From Mycolicibacterium helvum (GTDB taxonomy: Bacteria > Actinomycetota > Actinomycetes > Mycobacteriales > Mycobacteriaceae): a DNA stretch of 64,000 bases. The position numbers and the translations under genes are program-made. How positions within the stretch are numbered: position 1 is the stretch's first letter; each line of letters begins with the position of its first letter. Shown piece by piece: positions 63,039 through 64,000 of the stretch. Location: NCBI RefSeq assembly GCF_010731895.1, contig NZ_AP022596.1:1116001-1180000 (forward strand), in the 5' to 3' direction. The notes beneath the pieces were generated by a model that did no database searches, was not told the DNA's origin, and was given only the letters and a program-made list of their open reading frames with translations.

Positions 63039-63224
63039 ATGACCAAGTTCGCAGTCGCGACCCTGCTGGGGTCCGCGATGAGCGCGGTCGTCATCGGCTT
63101 GGCCGCTCCCGCGGCCGCGGCCCCTAGCGGGTCCGGTGACACCCGCCACACCACATTCGACTCGCTGGGATACACGGTGGGCAGCAACAAGCTCGGCACC
63201 ATCGACGCAGTCCAGCGCGACTAG
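63039..63224 (+). CDS. Small secreted protein
   Basis: A 61-residue protein with a clear signal peptide: Lys at position 3, hydrophobic core (ATLLGSAMSAVVIGLA), and an AxA-type site in APAAAAPSG. The mature part of about 35 residues is TTFDSLGYTVGSNKLG followed by TIDAVQRD. It resembles the short exported proteins common in mycobacteria with a conserved LxxxGYxV pattern; function unknown. The ATG at 63039 is preceded by GAGAAGG. A strong hairpin follows the stop by 28 bp, and the patatin gene follows after that. Confidence 0.75.
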   Translation: MTKFAVATLLGSAMSAVVIGLAAPAAAAPSGSGDTRHTTFDSLGYTVGSNKLGTIDAVQRD

Positions 63225-63252
63225 CCGGTGCGCGACGACGCGCACCGACGAC

Positions 63253-63282
63253 GGAAGGGCACCCCGCAAGGGGTGCCCTTCC
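63253..63282 (+). terminator. 13-bp perfect hairpin terminator after the small secreted protein gene
   Basis: Arms 63253-63265 (GGAAGGGCACCCC) and 63270-63282 are exact complements around the tetraloop GCAA, followed by tcgtctcat. This is the classical form of an intrinsic terminator stem, without a long T run. It separates the small gene from the Rv1063c homolog 36 bp downstream. Confidence 0.8.
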
Positions 63283-63317
63283 TCGTCTCATCTTGTCCGG
63301 GTGAGCACAATGGAGCC

Positions 63318-64000
63318 ATGGCCGACCAATCCCCTTTCGGGCGAGTCGCGCTTGCCCTGGGCAGCGGCGGTGCGCGGGGGTATGCGCACATCGGCGTGAT
63401 CGACGAACTTCAAAGCCGCGGATACGAAGTCGTCGGTATCGCCGGCTCGTCGATGGGGGCATTGGTCGGCGGCCTGCACGCCGCGGGATCGCTCGACGAA
63501 TTCTCGGACTGGGCCAAGACTTTGACGCAGCGGGCCGTGCTGCGCCTGCTCGACCCGTCGATCAGTGCCGCTGGCGTCCTGCGCGCCGAGAAGATCCTCG
63601 ACGCGGTGCGCGACATCCTCGGCGAGGCCACCATCGAAAGCCTGCCAATCCCCTACACCGCGGTCGCCACCGACCTGATCGCAGGCAAATCGGTGTGGTT
63701 GCAGCGTGGACCGGTCGACGCCGCGATCCGCGCTTCGATCGCGATCCCGGGCATCATCGCCCCGCATGTGCTCGACGGTCGGCTGCTTGCCGACGGCGGG
63801 ATCCTCGATCCGCTACCGATGGCGCCGATCGCTGCGGTCAAGGCAGATCTGACCATCGCGGTCAGCCTGTCCGGCCCCGCTTCAAACGACAGCGAGGACG
63901 CCCCGCCCGATCCTGAGGCCCGCGCCAGCACCGAGTGGCTCGGCCGGCTGCTGCGCAGTACGTCAGGACTGTTGGACACCAACGCCGCACGCTCCATCTT
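63318..64000 (+). CDS. Patatin-like phospholipase (Rv1063c-like), 3' partial
   Basis: The frame is open from the ATG at 63318 to the window edge, 227 complete codons. Patatin motifs: glycine loop LGSGGARGYAHIGV (14-27), nucleophile elbow GSSMG with Ser45, and Asp159 in LLADGGILDPLP. It matches M. tuberculosis Rv1063c, which follows lpqV directly in that species, so the inserted element lies between two formerly adjacent genes. It differs from the patatin in the element, which has a membrane insertion and a different elbow. Likely a phospholipase or esterase. Confidence 0.88.
   Translation, partial: MADQSPFGRVALALGSGGARGYAHIGVIDELQSRGYEVVGIAGSSMGALVGGLHAAGSLDEFSDWAKTLTQRAVLRLLDPSISAAGVLRAEKILDAVRDILGEATIESLPIPYTAVATDLIAGKSVWLQRGPVDAAIRASIAIPGIIAPHVLDGRLLADGGILDPLPMAPIAAVKADLTIAVSLSGPASNDSEDAPPDPEARASTEWLGRLLRSTSGLLDTNAARSI

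Noticed and set aside
1..64000. CRISPR arrays, tRNA or rRNA genes
   Set aside because: No regularly spaced direct repeats and no cloverleaf or rRNA-like sequence were noticed on reading; a tRNAscan-SE/Infernal run would be decisive.

Overview
The window is a stretch of actinobacterial chromosome, almost certainly from a mycobacterium outside the tuberculosis complex (Mycobacterium/Mycolicibacterium). Base composition is high GC, and the gene order follows the M. tuberculosis Rv1063c-Rv1101c neighbourhood closely but reads in the opposite direction: glpX, fum, polysaccharide deacetylase, phoH2, desA2, glyA, coaA, a short-chain Z-isoprenyl diphosphate synthase, hemolysin III, the DUF255 thioredoxin-like protein, mca, greA, metB, pra, cbs, lipU-like, fadA3, the Rv1073 family, a BI-1 family protein, echA9/echA8, a rhodanese, a cysteine-dioxygenase-like protein, lpqV, and finally the Rv1063c patatin, which runs off the right edge. 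No PE/PPE genes, rRNA, tRNA or CRISPR were seen.

Region 1 (1-9926) is variable: two SDR oxidoreductases, an AI-2E family permease, a membrane protein, a secreted lipase, a ClC channel, a DUF4436 protein, a DUF222/HNH protein of the 13E12 type and a dienelactone hydrolase. Region 2 (9940-24976) holds central metabolism and envelope genes. A long minus-strand run (20354 down to 13132) carries a DUF885 protein, glyA, desA2, a newly noted 37-codon ORF, phoH2, a deacetylase and an antiporter. Region 3 (25030-46014) contains the mycothiol amidase cluster, greA, the transsulfuration genes metB and cbs, beta-oxidation genes and the conserved run up to lpqV. Inside it, the Rv1073-family gene is bracketed by two related 63-bp palindromic elements.

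Region 4 (46053-62922) is an insertion of about 16.9 kb between lpqV and the Rv1063c homologue. It begins TGTAGGTTCC, ends with the reverse complement, and has 30-bp imperfect terminal inverted repeats (24/30 by eye). Further internal copies of an ATGGCGGA-containing unit lie near both ends. No transposase, integrase or recombinase is visible inside it. Its cargo looks like a defence island: a PD-(D/E)XK-like protein, a 1155-residue SF2 helicase with a C-terminal nuclease-like motif, a patatin with two membrane segments, a protein joining a trypsin-like protease to a zinc phospholipase C / S1-P1 nuclease-like domain, an XRE-ImmA-PIN-like trio, an 818-residue zinc-ribbon plus nuclease protein, a PIN-like protein and several gene fragments. 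No DNA methyltransferase accompanies them.

The conserved regions supply glycine/serine and one-carbon metabolism (glyA), CoA synthesis (coaA), lipid desaturation (desA2), gluconeogenesis (glpX), the TCA cycle (fum), methionine/cysteine interconversion (metB, cbs) and mycothiol detoxification (mca). The best candidate for an undescribed system is the inserted element, above all the patatin plus protease-phospholipase pair next to the helicase. Second is the Rv1073-family nuclease gene with its paired palindromes.
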